Positions 43,301 to 54,720 of a stretch of DNA of 64,000 bases are shown one piece after another (the first letter of the stretch is position 1; the number at the start of each line of letters is the position of its first letter). A program made the position numbers and the translations under genes. This stretch comes from Sialis fuliginosa (Eukaryota; Arthropoda; Insecta; Megaloptera; Sialidae): positions 620,001 to 684,000 of the forward strand of contig OY540810.1 of assembly GCA_961205875.1 (NCBI GenBank), read 5' to 3'. Below the pieces are notes generated by a model. It saw nothing but the letters and a program-made list of their open reading frames with translations, had not been told where the DNA came from and searched no databases.

Positions 43301-44881
43301 TGTTACTCTTTTAACACGGATAAGTGTGTCAATAAACACACTTAATCTTGACTACACACTTATGTGTGTCAAATAACACACTCATGTGTGTTTTGTAACA
43401 CATTTTGGTGTGTTTTTAACAAACTAGCATTTGCAGTGTACCTATTTATTTTTTGCTTCCTCGCAATATCGAAGATACGAGAAGCTTTGTGATCGTTTTA
43501 AAATGAGACAAAATAAAAGTTCTCCAATTTCAAAATTTTAAATTGATTTATCCGTTTCACGTCAACGCAAACACTTTTCGTTCCGTGTCTGTCTGTCTGT
43601 CCGTGTGTCTCCTGAATCCTTGTCACACACATAACTCATGAACCACTGAACCGATATTGTTGAAACTTGGTCGGGTGGTTGGGTTTGGTTTGAGGACGGT
43701 CCCATTTCAAAACCATCAAAATCGTGTGTAAGGGGGAGGGGTGACACCCCAAAATATTTATTTTTTCAAGATATCTCAAGAACGACACATGTTACAAGAA
43801 AATTTTATAGAATATTTTTTGTAGTGCGTTAAATTTCCTATAATATGGGTCTACAACAAAATAAACAACTGCCGGCCGAGCGCAGAATATTTCTCTCCGC
43901 CCCGCGACACTTCATCATAGTTCGCGCGAATTGATATTTCAAGTTATTTCCTAAACCAAATTGGATTCTGTAAAGGGCAAATTATATCTACATTAAGTAC
44001 TAATGACGATGAAATCATTTATTTCGATAAAGATTAACGTTTTGCAGGTCATAAGTCCACGTAAACAAAACCCAAATATTTTTAATTTTCTTTATAACAT
44101 AAAAGCAGTCATTGTGGCTTAAATATAAAAGTTAGACATATGGCGTCGCTGACTTTATTGTAGATCTTTTGATTCTACACAGTTCTTTAATACATTATTT
44201 TGTTCTATATTGAACGGTTTAGGCAGCGTATTGCAAAATAGCACGCCGACGGCGACTTGATTTACTATTATCGTCACTGCTTAGTTGTTATGTTACCTAA
44301 CGTAACAAAATATAGCCTATAACCTGGCGAGAGAACGTACCTATGAATTAAAAAAAAAAACACGTAAATCGGATAAGTGGTTCTCGAGTGTTAGACAGGC
44401 AGAGAGACGTTGAGCTTTATAATGTTTTTATATTATGTACAAAGGACCAAACTTCTGGTGATTTTTAAATATTTTTATATGTATATACAGAAAATGTATA
44501 TTTTATTAAAAATGCATGAACCCTTAGTACATTTACGAGCGAAAATAATTCCGAATAAATCCTCTATCATTTCAGAACTGCACATCGATGAAACACAAGT
44601 TATACCGCGTGCTGACCGTGATAATACTCACAGCATCGGACATACTCTACTCTGTAATCCATCTCTACACGGACGGCAATCCACAGATATGCTGGGCGGC
44701 GCATCTCAGCGGCGCGCTCATGGGTCTGTGTCTGGGCTTCGTGGTTTACCGCTACACAACAGAGAAGGTTAACCCGTCGAGCGTCTCGCGTGCCGCAAAG
44801 TACACTTCGGCTTTCTTACTAGCAATCGTTGTTGTGTTTGTTATTTTGGATATAATTAGGTGTTATGATAATGGTTGTTGA
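40082..44881 (+). CDS. Rhomboid intramembrane serine protease (3 coding exons)
   Basis: Joining 40082-40381, 42069-42389 and 44576-44881 gives 308 residues; all junctions are phase 0 with GT..AG. Residues 1-85 form a Pro- and Cys-containing cytosolic part. Membrane segments follow, with the loop-1 motif WR at 125-126, HLALN (Asn143), GTAR at 159-162, nucleophile Ser191 in GASAGVY and general base His250 in AAHLSG. A final hydrophobic segment near the C-terminus gives the 7-segment secretase type. Rhomboids cut transmembrane substrates inside the membrane; Drosophila Rhomboid releases EGF-receptor ligands such as Spitz in the secretory pathway. Sequence around WRYVSYMLLH and GASAGVYAML fits the insect Rhomboid/Stet/Roughoid group, but which paralogue is not decided. 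GASAG instead of GASGG is a mild variant. Start ATG 40082 is the first in-frame one after the acceptor. Introns carry a palindromic element, a MITE and repeats. Confidence 0.88.
40382..42068 (+). repeat. Rhomboid intron 1 with repeats
   Basis: Holds a reversed copy (about 40790-41100) of the repeat at 13930. It also has a left end of the ACTGGCACCAGT family near 41174, a reversed fragment of the 283-bp satellite near 41763, and the hammerhead-like palindrome at 41862-42022. Confidence 0.6.
41862..42022. mobile_element. Palindromic remnant with hammerhead-like core in rhomboid intron 1
   Basis: Outer arms CATAGTAGCTAACTTTTCGG and CCGAAAAGTTAGCTACTATG are exact complements. Between them, on the minus strand, CTGAAGA (41957-41963), one extra A, the stem GACTC/GAGTC and GAAAC (41933-41937) repeat the pattern seen at 5.9 and 36.5 kb. 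It ends 46 bp before the exon-2 acceptor. Confidence 0.6.
42069..42389 (+). CDS. Rhomboid gene, second coding exon
   Basis: Acceptor CCAATTTCAG; 107 codons running from ITSFILFG to HISNIVL; donor G|GTAGGT at 42390. Encodes the WR loop, Asn143 and catalytic Ser191. It is clearly richer in G+C than its surroundings. Confidence 0.88.
42392..43442. mobile_element. 1.05-kb TA-flanked element at the rhomboid exon-2 donor
   Basis: Perfect inverted ends GGTACACTGCAAATGC (from 42393) and GCATTTGCAGTGTACC, each bordered by TA, suggest a Tc1/mariner-type target duplication. The subterminal 150-400 bp on both sides is packed with short ACACAC...GTGTGT motifs (for example CACACCTAAGTGTGT, CACACTCAAGTGTG, CACACTTATGTGTGT), like transposase-binding arrays. 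No transposase frame. The donor GTAGGT at 42390 overlaps the left end. Confidence 0.75.
43454..43860 (+). mobile_element. GCTTCCTCGC-hairpin family copy in rhomboid intron 2
   Basis: From GCTTCCTCGCAATATCGAAG through GTCACACACATAACTCATGA, GATATTGTTGAAACTTGGTC, GGGGGAGGGGTGACACCCC to TATAATATGGGTCTACAAC. It is truncated there and directly follows the TA-flanked element. Confidence 0.7.
43861..44575. other. Rest of rhomboid intron 2
   Basis: About 44270-44420 is a reversed fragment of the repeat at 23543 and 34050 (CACGTAAATCGGATAAGTGG, AGACAGGCAGAGAGACGTTG). A GC-richer patch at 43868-43930 is unexplained. Confidence 0.45.
44576..44881 (+). CDS. Rhomboid gene, last coding exon
   Basis: Acceptor ATCATTTCAG; 101 codons from NCTSMKHKLYR to RCYDNGC, stop TGA 44879-44881. 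Contains catalytic His250 in WAAHLSGALMGL and the last membrane segment. Confidence 0.88.
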   Translation, partial: NCTSMKHKLYRVLTVIILTASDILYSVIHLYTDGNPQICWAAHLSGALMGLCLGFVVYRYTTEKVNPSSVSRAAKYTSAFLLAIVVVFVILDIIRCYDNGC

Positions 44882-44959
44882 TACCGGGGTTAAAACAGTG
44901 TTTCTCAATATTTTTAAGACAAGTGCGAGTAATACTCGCACCCTGAGTGTTCCGTACCG

Positions 44960-45282
44960 CAGTGGCGTAGATAGGGGGGGGGGGGGGAGATTAAGATTAG
45001 AAAATTTAAAGATATTTTTTAAACTCCTCTAGTATGAATAAAATAGTATAAGTAAATAGGGAAAATTTGGTAAATAAAAAATAAAAAAAAGGACTTCAGT
45101 TATTTTTCAATTTTGTATGACCTTTTTTTTAGTAATAAGAATATATGATCAAAAAAAAAAGTCATTCAATTCAAAATTACAATAATAATTTTTTTAATTT
45201 CGCATATTTTAGAGGCCCCTCAGCCACCACTCATATCCCCCCCCCCCCCCCCCCCAATCACAAAAAGCTATCTACGCCACTG
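44960..45282. mobile_element. hAT-type MITE with CAGTGGCGTAGATAG ends
   Basis: Inverted ends CAGTGGCGTAGATAG and CTATCTACGCCACTG. The exact 8-bp duplication CCGTACCG lies at 44952-44959 and 45283-45290. G-run near the left end, C-run near the right. 323 bp, non-coding. Confidence 0.92.
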
Positions 45283-45315
45283 CCGTACCGTAATATAAAA
45301 CTTAATTATTGACAA

Positions 45316-45800
45316 TATAAGGTAGTGGCACCAGTCTTGGCAAGAACCCCAGTAATGGCAAATTTTTAATTAGAAATATGTGTTGATATTTGATTACTGT
45401 CATTTCTGAATATTAATCTATATACATTTAACTGTCTTACAGCGTGATTTCATCACATGAGGCCAATAGCTGTCAAAATGGTGGACATTTAAACCAATTA
45501 TTTATTAATTATTATATTATCATAGCAACTGATTTACATTGTTTACAATTTGACTCTTTTATATCTTTTGTGTCGTAGTACTTATCATTAGCAAGTGTCC
45601 ATCACTGCGTGCTCATTACTGGTTTTACTTTTGCCATTACTGGAGAAAAAACATGAACAAAATAAAAGGCTATAATTTCAAAAAACAAACTATATTTGCG
45701 GATTTTGTTAATTAAATTGATTAAATTAAGATTTACTAACAAGCCCATTAATCCAAAAAACCGAAAACTTACTCTTATAGTGGCCATAACTGGTGCCTTT
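45316..45800. mobile_element. ACTGGCACCAGT-family MITE in rhomboid 3' flank
   Basis: Left end ATAAGGTAGTGGCACCAGTC, right end CTCTTATAGTGGCCATAACT+GGTGCC. The interior has CTGTCTTACAGCGTGATTTC and TGTGTCGTAGTACTTATCAT. Confidence 0.78.
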
Positions 45801-46107
45801 AACTTAATTAGTTACATAAACAATGGACGCGTTGTATCAAAAAAAAAACCGTAATAATTCGACATATAGAACTACAAATTAACATTTTTTTTCTTTTTTC
45901 TTTTACCTGTGCTATGGGATCTTCCTCCGTGCCAAATTTCAAGATTCTAGGTCAACGAGAAGTGCCCTTTTAATGAGCCAGTCTATCAATATCAAAATAC
46001 GTGCTATTTTTGATTATTTCGATTAGTAAAAACAAATTAATTTATTTATGCAAACAACTTAAGAATTTGTTGGTACATTTTGTGAGTCCCCCGATTGAGA
46101 AACACTG

Positions 46108-46830
46108 GTTTTGAGGTTAATTTATCAATTGTTGTGTTTTTTTTTGTTATTCAATATAGAAAAGTAAAAATGGTTGGTGACCTAACTTCATGTGAAACAC
46201 CAACTGGGACTTAAATCGATGTTTTTCATATGAAGTTAGACCTAATACTTTCATTATACAAAAAAAAAAGATTAAAGTTAAATCTCAGTTAATCTTTCCT
46301 TTGGTACAAGAGCTTTTGTACTTTTTGAACTTTTTTGTACTGGACTACAAAAAAGTTCTTGTATTGTAAGGAAAAAAAACTCGAATATGTACTATGGGCT
46401 TCAGAAGTCGTCTGCCACCCCAAATGTTAGAACCGCTGACAACAGATTTGAAAATATTAAGACAAACATCATCGGTTATCTTTTTTCTAGGGCGGAGCTT
46501 ATATAGTTACATCATTTTAAATAAAAACACAAATATACGTCCATTTCATTCATTAATTTTATTGCCACAAAATTTACTTATACAATATTTATCTAGCAAA
46601 TAAGTTTTAAAATATCTGTATGGAGAAATGATTTAAATATTAAATGGGACGAGCCTACCTAAGTTAGTGATAAACGAATATTAATGAAAACTGGTCGACC
46701 ACTTCTGCATTTCACTGTACATTTGATGTCCCTAAAGTTATACACTAGCACCTATACCCCAATTCAATAAAACATATTTCAACATTTTTTTACAATACAT
46801 ATTTCGTCCGATACAATTTTTTTTATTATA
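46108..46830. other. Rhomboid 3' flank, nothing recognised
   Basis: AT-rich. A small hairpin GTACTTTTTGAACTTTTTTG...CAAAAAAGTTC lies near 46318-46365. No gene. Confidence 0.4.
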
Positions 46831-47700
46831 CAGGGTGGGGCATTTAAAGTGTTACAGTTGATTATCTCAGAACCATCGCATATTTGAAATAAATGTTTCA
46901 ATCAAAAAATGTTTGGTTGTAATGGGGTAATCGAATAGTAATATTTATTTGCTATTTTAACGTGGCCTTCAAGGATATTTGAAGGTCAACATCATTTTTT
47001 TAAATAGGAACCTATAGTTTTTATTTAGTAATCTTATTCTACGTAAAAAAACACGAATCATTCATTGAAAACTTTTTTTTGAACAATCCAAGCTTTCCAA
47101 GGTATCTAACAAAATAATTCGAGATTTTCAGCTTTCAAGAATTTTTTACTCAGAAACCACAAACTTTAGAAAAAAAGTACAGGATACAAAAAATATATAT
47201 TTTGTTCTAATAAAGCGTGGAGAATTATTTTTAAAAAATTTTAAAACTTTTTCTATTTATTTTATTTTAGCAAAAACAAAAAAAGTACGAAATGTTAAAA
47301 AAAATCTAGAATAATTCTCCAAGTTTCATTAGACCAAAATAAACATTTTTGGTATCATGTACTTTTTTTTAAAGTTTATGGTTTCTGAGTAAAAAATTCT
47401 TGAAAATCTCGAATTATTTTGTTAGATACCTTGGAAAGCTTGGGTTGTTTAAAAAAAAGTTTTCAATGAATGATTCGTGTTTTTTTACGTAGAATTAGAT
47501 TACTCAATAAAAACTATAGGTTCCTATTTAAAAAAATGATGTTGACCTTCAAATATCCTTAAAGGCCACGTTAAAATAGCAAATAAATATTAATATTCGA
47601 TTACCCCCTTACAACCAAATATTTTTTGGTTGAATCATTTTTTTCAAATATGCGGTGGTTCTGAGATAATCAACTGTAACACTTTAAATGCCCCACCCTG
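46831..47700. mobile_element. 870-bp TA-flanked foldback element
   Basis: The whole element is an inverted repeat folding around 47267, with arms of about 430 bp. The ends are CAGGGTGGGGCATTTAAAGT and ACTTTAAATGCCCCACCCTG, each next to TA. Arms share CAGTTGATTATCTCAGAACC, CGTGGCCTTCAAGGATATTT and GGTTCCTATTTAAAAAAATG (or complements). No protein. Mariner-like by target site. Confidence 0.85.
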
Positions 47701-50700
47701 TATTGTAAAAAAAATTACTTAAATCTTTTACAGCTTCGAATGAATAAGATAATGATTTTTATTTATGGGAAATTGCATATAAAGTATCTTTAAAAGATAT
47801 ATAATTGATTTCATATCGCTATTGTATGAAAACAAATAATTTTTAAGACTTAAATGTTTTTGAGTACATTTTTACTCTCATTTATAAAATTTTATTATAT
47901 AAAGCAGTGGTCTCCAAAATGGGGTACGCCAAATACTGTATGCGTGTTATATTATTATATACGCGATCAAAAAATTTTGGAGATCACTGGTATAAAGTAT
48001 TAAAAATGCGGTAAAATAATAAATAAGTAGATACGTATGTAGAGTTTTTATATTATTTATTTGTTAATTTTTAATTCAATTAACGTTTGTTAATTGAAAA
48101 TTACTTATTTTTAAATTTTATCAAAATGTTTTAGAAAAATGAAATTTGATTTGTTTTTAATTTAATTAAAGGGTGGTGTCTGTACCCCTATTTTGTGATT
48201 ATAATTGTATAATATCTGCTTACTAATTTTCAAATAATTAATTTTACGCTAAAAGTCTGTGATTTTTCTATGTTTTTATATGTAAATAATTCGTTTTTTA
48301 TATAAAAAAGTACAAATTGAATAAAGACTGTCGTAACTGCCTTTTATTTTTTTGTTTTATTATATACTCCATTACCCTAACCTAAACTAGGCCTTCCCAC
48401 AGTGAAAGTCTTATCAAAATCGGTCCAGTAGTTTTCGTGTAGAAAAAACGAGAAATATTGCAAAAAAAGACAGTATTTTTGTTTGTATCGATATTTCTCA
48501 TAAACGGTTCGTCCGACAACAAATTAGCAAGGTACATTTTTTGTGTATTTCTTATCATATAATCATATATAAGTGTTCAATTAAACAAAAAATTAAAGAA
48601 CAAAAAATACGAGATAAAAATCGATGGGCCCATTGGCCCCATGCACCCCTGCCCTAAAATATTATTGGTTGAAACTAAAAATCGGTAGTACTTGTTGATT
48701 CTAAACCTATTAGAAAATTTCATAACTTTATCACAATGGGTTCTCAAGATATTAAATAAAAACTAATTTTTGGCATATTTTTGGGGGAGCCGTAACTCCC
48801 TTACGAAGAATTTCCGCACATAAGTTCATATAAACTTTTTTCTTTAAAATAACTTTCTCTATCCACTGTTAAAGTTTGACAAGTTACTCCAAAATTAATT
48901 TATTATCACACAATTTTTAAGAAAACTGATTTTCTCAATAAATGTGCATTTTGGTACAAGTAACGCCATCTCTTAGCAGCTGTGGCAACTGCATATGTCA
49001 TAATATTTATTTTAAAGGATTTTGATTGGTCGAGCTAATTTTTACAGAATTAAATATAAAAATAATTGTAAATCTTTTTATAAAACTTACTAGGAACATT
49101 ATATTAAGTATAAAACACAAAATATGTAACTATTATTAGGTATATAACTACACAATTTAAATAAAATAAAACATTACCTTTAATTCTGACGTTCAATTAA
49201 GGTTATCATTTGCCATTTTCAGACAGTTTATTTTGTTGGTTGTATTTAATTAAACAATATTCATTTGATACGTATCGTATATAAATATTTAATCACATAT
49301 TATGCACTTTATTTTATTAATTAAGTAAATAACACATACACTTTTATTATCAAAATATCGAACACTATAAAACAATTAAAAAATACAAATGTCACTTTTC
49401 CCGCCATATATTTTTTTGGAGTTTAATTTTGTAAAACTAATACAAAGTAAAAAGCACACAGTATAAAAAATATCTGCACATGATTCCACAAACACTATAG
49501 TTTATTAATCAAACATAGAAAATATAAATTAAACTTTTAAAATAATAAAATCGTAAAAAAACACTGCACTATCGAATACAAACAGACCGACGCCATTATA
49601 AAAAACTTTATTGAGATTTGTTATTAAATCAAATTGATTGAACGCATTTAAAACTATTCCACGATTTAATACACATATGATATAAAGTACAAAACATCAC
49701 ATCTTTAAATGTTATAATATGATAAACTAATTAAGCTATTAAAACTACGAGGTAACTTATGTCATTAATACACGAATTAATTTTTATAAATTAATCACTT
49801 ATGAACAAAATCTCAGCACTTGACATACCAACATATTAACACCAAATCATTATAGAATGGAATACAAATACTAAAAATATAAATTAAGATCGATAAATAT
49901 TATTAATCGAATAAAATTGACAATAAATTAAACAGTTGCAAATCGCGGTGACATTTACAACAGAACCGTGCAGCATTGTCGGGCGGGAAATTTAAATTCT
50001 ATACAGTGTATTCCAAGTTGATTGAAAAATAATCATAATTAAAACATTTTAATCGCAGAATTTGTAACTCATTGATGCAAGTAATGGATGAAACTATTAA
50101 TTAATTATACTATTGTAATTTTATTTAATTTTCTTTTGTATTATTCTTTACTAGTTTATATTTATGCATTTATTTTTTATACACAAATTAAATGATTGTA
50201 TTTTAATTTCTAATTTACACTTACAGAATTTTACTGGAACGAAATCAGTAAACAGTGGATACATAAAAATAATTATATTTAATTTAAAAAATACATTAAG
50301 AATAAATTAAGTATAACAAATGTTCTTTCAGTTCTTCTAAATTATTGAATATATTGTGTTTATGAATCGGTTATAGTCAATGATTCTTCTGAAGTTAGCT
50401 TTGGATTTCAAGCAGCTCGTTTCTTCGAAATTGCGATACATATTATGCCCTCTAAAACATATTAATTTATTTTCGTAACTTAATTTAATTTTAGTTATTA
50501 TTATTTATTTTATTACCTATGCTTCAAATATGAAGTATTATTACTCAATGGTATTGGTCAGTTCTCAAATTCGACGCTAAATAAATCTTACTTAGAAATA
50601 ACACCCAAATGTATCCATTTGCAATTTTTCTTTAATCGTGTACTAGTTAATTATAATATCAGAATCAATAATGTTTTAATTATTCTGTGATTACAATAAA

Positions 50701-52069
50701 TATTAGTAATTTTTAACACATACAAAAATGAAAACAAAATACTAATGCCATTTTTATTAAATTTTGTGGTGGCATTTCAAAATGCACCAATGACACATCG
50801 TTAAATTTGACCAAAGTCGCTTATTAATACCAATCCCAGTACCTATCAAATTTCATAGCTATAGCATAATGATATTATATTAGATATTAAATAAACACTA
50901 ATTTTGGGTAAAAGACTGTAGCTCCCCCAGGAAGAATTTCCGGACATAGGTTAACCTAAGGTTTTTTGCTTAAAATTACATCCTCGATCTACTGTTAAAT
51001 TTTTTTACACTAGTTATGTGAAATGATAGTTCCAAATAGATGTTTCTCTGTTAATCAATTATTGAAATACTTTTAAAGATTTTAAAGAAAGATTAATTAA
51101 TTTTATAATTCAAAACAATTGATATTTATTTTAAAATCTGAATGATACGCCAATGACTCGTGGAGCGATTTGGTAACAAAACAACGCTAGGTAATTTATG
51201 TTATTTGTCCTTGTCTAAAGGTAAATATCTTTAAGTTATTTTAATTTAATTAGTGTCTAGTTGTGATATATAGTATGATTATTAAATTCTCGTATTTTTA
51301 TATCTTATAAATAATAAAACCAATTTTTAGGTTATGTTAGTAAAATTTATTTTTTTAATAGTGTGTGTATGTCAGTATGTGGTAAATACTTTCCTGGTAA
51401 TAAAAAAATAATTTATTTATTAATTTTGTCACTTTTCTTTATTTTAATACAAATTCAGACCTAGTTAGTTTTATATTATTTTTTCAGGTTCAGATATGAA
51501 ATTCCTAAAAGGATAATAAATGTTTAATCACATCAATAAATTTATTAAGCAATAAAATAAATTAAATAAGGAACATACAACAAAATACAAAACAAAAATA
51601 TTCACTTCTTTAAATATTGAGAGTATTAACATTTCAATGAAAGTATTTTTATTGCTTACTATATTAAAAAGTTAGGTTAAGTTTCCTTAAATCTCTTCCT
51701 TCTTCAAAATTAACTAAAATTTCAGAACAATAATACTCTGCAATATTTAAAAATTACATTTCTGAAGTAATAAGAATAAAAATAAATCAAATTTTAATTT
51801 TAATCATTCATAATAACATATTTTTCGTTCACTACTTATTAGAATAATTTATATTTATATATAAATAGTATTTACATCTTATTTAACAAGTGACTTAACT
51901 AAGAGTTAAGGTAAAAAATACACTTTATTAAAATAGGTACTTATTCTTTTGAAAATATAACATAAAAGCATTCATAGCACTGCAAATATACTAACCACTG
52001 ATATTACCTATATACTAACTGGATAGAGGGGGGAGGGGTTAATAATTACTTCGTTAATGCGCTTACACT
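47701..52069. other. Long AT-rich stretch without genes
   Basis: No coding frame, RNA motif or GC island seen over 4.3 kb. AATAAA at 48320-48325 with a T-rich tail could be a distant poly(A) site. CTCCCTTACGAAGAATTTCC (about 48798) and CTCCCCCAGGAAGAATTTCC (about 50924) are parts of one diverged repeat. About 50002-50818 holds scattered parts of the MITE at 20423 (CAGTGTATTCCAAGTTGATT, AATGCACCAATGACACATCG). Confidence 0.5.
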
Positions 52070-52364
52070 CCCAGTAATTGAGAAAATAATCAAACGGAAT
52101 GAAATACCATTCTGTTTTATTCCGGAATCTGAACGTAAAATATATAGCAAATTTCGGATTCAAACGGAATCAATAATGAAAATTGACAACTAAAAAAACT
52201 AAAGCAATGTGGATTGGCAGCACTGCAAACTTCTTCAGACTGCTTGGACGTAATAAACAATAATTAAACGTAATGAAATTATTGGCAGTGAATACGGAAT
52301 TGTACAGAAATCGGAATAAAACGTCAAAATTTGATTCCTTTTGATTACTTTTTCAATTACTGGG
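52070..52364. mobile_element. MITE with CCCAGTAATTGA ends
   Basis: Inverted ends CCCAGTAATTGAGAAAATAA and TTACTTTTTCAATTACTGGG extend inward (TCAAACGGAAT / ATTCCTTTTGA). Flanks CTTACACT and CTTCCATT match at six of eight bases, a possible worn target duplication. 295 bp, non-coding. Confidence 0.7.
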
Positions 52365-52430
52365 CTTCCATTGTAATAAGCGATAATTAAAACCTAACCT
52401 AACATCTCAGGGCGCGAATGATTCTTCAAT

Positions 52431-52875
52431 AGGCATGATGCCAGTAACAAAGTATCACTGAAATTATGATTTTAAATAATGATTCTAAAAAATGTATTTA
52501 TTTTTATATTAAAAGCGAGTTTAATATGATTTTTGTTAAAATAAAAACACAAAATACAGAATCCGCCATCTTAGATGGAACACCAATCAGAGTGAATGAC
52601 GTCACGCCTAAGTAAACTGCACTATTTATAAATTATTTTGTGGTTTTAAATGATCAATTTGCTGAGTTTTGTGTTATCAAAACTAAAACCGAGAAACGTA
52701 AGCGATGGAACAAGGATTTATTATTGTTTACATAGGTGTGACGTCACAAATGCGCCATGACACCTGCGAGCGTTTTGGCGTCAAATTCAAAATCAGTTTT
52801 AAAAGGGTCAATTTTAATGATTAAACCTTTATTTACTGCAGAAAAGTATTTTTTTTGGGTAATAGGAGACACGTA
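52431..52875. mobile_element. Miniature element with CRE sites, copy 2
   Basis: Begins AATAGGCATGATGCCAGTAA and follows the 4769 copy through CCGCCATCTTAGAT, TGACGTCA (52597-52604 and 52739-52746), GCGCCATGACACCTGCGAGC and GGAGACACGTAAG, where it is cut short. Confidence 0.7.
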
Positions 52876-53067
52876 AGTTGATTTTATACCTACCTCGCTT
52901 TCTCTATGTTATATTATCTCTATGGTCCTATATCTTTCCTTTTCTAAATTAGTACCTAACCTAACTTATAGGGGTATTCAATTCACCATCGGTCTACTCA
53001 ATCCAATTAGTATAGAGTTCAGTGTATACTTTCCATCAGTAGGGGCAGAACCAACACAACAAATTGA

Positions 53068-53250
53068 AGCTATACTTCTTTAAACGCGTTCAAGGTGAAA
53101 TTTTAATAATACAACGAAAACAATTTAAAATCATTAGGTGTAGATAATAAAGATTTCTGTAATGATTGTCGGTAAAACAGGGGTTTAGTTTTGCATTTGA
53201 ACACTAGATGTCACCATGCCAAATAAGTATAGCTTCTAACGCGCGTAATT
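53068..53250. repeat. ACTTCTTTAAACGCG repeat with inverted ends
   Basis: TTGAAGCTATACTTCTTTAA + ACGCG at the left and AAGTATAGCTTCTAACGCGC at the right are inverted. The middle holds TAGGTGTAGATAATAAAG and CTAGATGTCACCATGCC. Same family as 54530-54720 and the array at 55240. Confidence 0.6.
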
Positions 53251-53450
53251 TTTTTATAAAGCAGAATTTCTTGAAAAATTAAACTGGAAAAATGGATAGC
53301 GCTTTTTTTTCTATTACGAATAATTTTGAAAATAATTTTATTTTTTAATCAAGTTGGTATAAAAATGTTCCGCCGCCACTGATTTTTATTTTTTATATAT
53401 TATATAGCATAAATAAAGAATAAAAATGCTTTAAAATAAATGTACAGGAT

Positions 53451-54485
53451 GTCCGAAAATTAAATTTTTACGTTGTTAAAATATTTGTTACAAATATAAA
53501 AAAATTAAAAATATTAAACATCACATTTTGATTTTGTCGTTTCATAACTTTGGTAATTTTTTAAATATTAAAAAAGAGTAAAAGAAATTGCAAACATCCT
53601 GTGTTATATATGATATATAATTATATATTCTATATAAGAAAACAACATCGATATATTATAACTTTCAGTTATCGAAAAAATACAAAAGATATTTCTATAT
53701 TATAGTTGAAGATGCATATTTATATATCTTTTATACATTTGTTAATAGTTTACATTACTACCAACTGAAATTAGGAATTATATTCCCCTAAATCTCTATT
53801 TTATACACAAACAAACTCGATTATAGCAAAAACGTCAATTGTGACGGAAAAAATGCATTTTTTTTTATTTTTAAAATATACATATTCGAAAATATGCTAA
53901 AAAAAATTTGTTCAATTTGGTGAGACCAGGTTATAACCCTCAGAAAATTTTAAGAAGGAACGCCACTGTGACGGAAAAAATCAATTTTTTTTGTTCCATT
54001 TTTTTTAAGTATAAATAAAAATTCCAAAAATTGCCGGTTAGGACCCTCGGAAAACTTTAAACGCGTTTTTTCAAAATGAGTGTTTTCGACCTTGTCCCAG
54101 CGATTCCTCAAAAACAAAAAAAAATTTTTTTTTTTTTTTTAATCGCAGTGACTAAGTCTGTGCTTATTTTTAAGGCCGTTTAGATAAAAAAAAAATTCAA
54201 ACCGTCGCCATTTTGTGAAAAAACGGCTATGCACAACCATATTGATAAAAAAAAAATTCCCATAACCCTTCCCGATATTTTGAGAAAAATATATTTTTTT
54301 TGGTCGTCACATCGTGGCTCATAACTTTGTAAATTTTCAATATTTTTCAATAAAAATTGGTATTGAATAAGTTGAATATGTACTTAATAAAATGTCCTTT
54401 ACCCAATCCTAAAATAATTAGTTATACCTGTGAAAAAAATTCCCAAACATTGACAATTTTTTCACCCGTCGCAGTTCCAACATTG
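53451..54485. repeat. CACTGTGACGG repeat region
   Basis: TGTGACGGAAAAAATGCA near 53849, CCACTGTGACGGAAAAAATC near 53963 and TCACCCGTCGCAGTTCCA near 54462 delimit a repeat. Its body (TTTTGGTCGTC...CATAACTTTGT, CCTTTACCCAATCCTAAAAT) also fills the PP1 intron at 59670-60603. Confidence 0.6.
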
Positions 54486-54529
54486 AAAAGCAAGTTTTAC
54501 TTCTTTTCAGGATGAAATTTTAATAATGC

Positions 54530-54720
54530 ACCAGCAACGGCAACGAAATGAACGTTGCATGCAACGAAAACAACACCATGAAGTTAGGTCAGATGTAGAT
54601 AATACAGATTTCTGTAATTATAGTTGATAAAACAGGTTTTCAGTTTTGCATTTACACGCACGTAAATAATTTTTTTGAAGTTGTACTTCTTTAGACGCGT
54701 TGAGACTCAATTTTTGATAA
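54530..54720. repeat. ACTTCTTTAGACGCG repeat fragment
   Basis: Contains AGGTCAGATGTAGATAATAC, GTTTTGCATTTACACGC and GAAGTTGTACTTCTTTAGAC, matching 53068-53250 in part. Confidence 0.55.

Larger units (their letters stand above)
44896..46107. mobile_element. hAT-like element in rhomboid 3' flank, with nested insertions
   Basis: Outer ends CAGTGTTTCTCAAT and ATTGAGAAACACTG are inverted and CAGTG-type. No matching 8-bp duplication is seen, so the outer borders are tentative. Inside lie a hAT MITE (44960-45282) and an ACTGGCACCAGT MITE (45316-45800). Confidence 0.55.
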
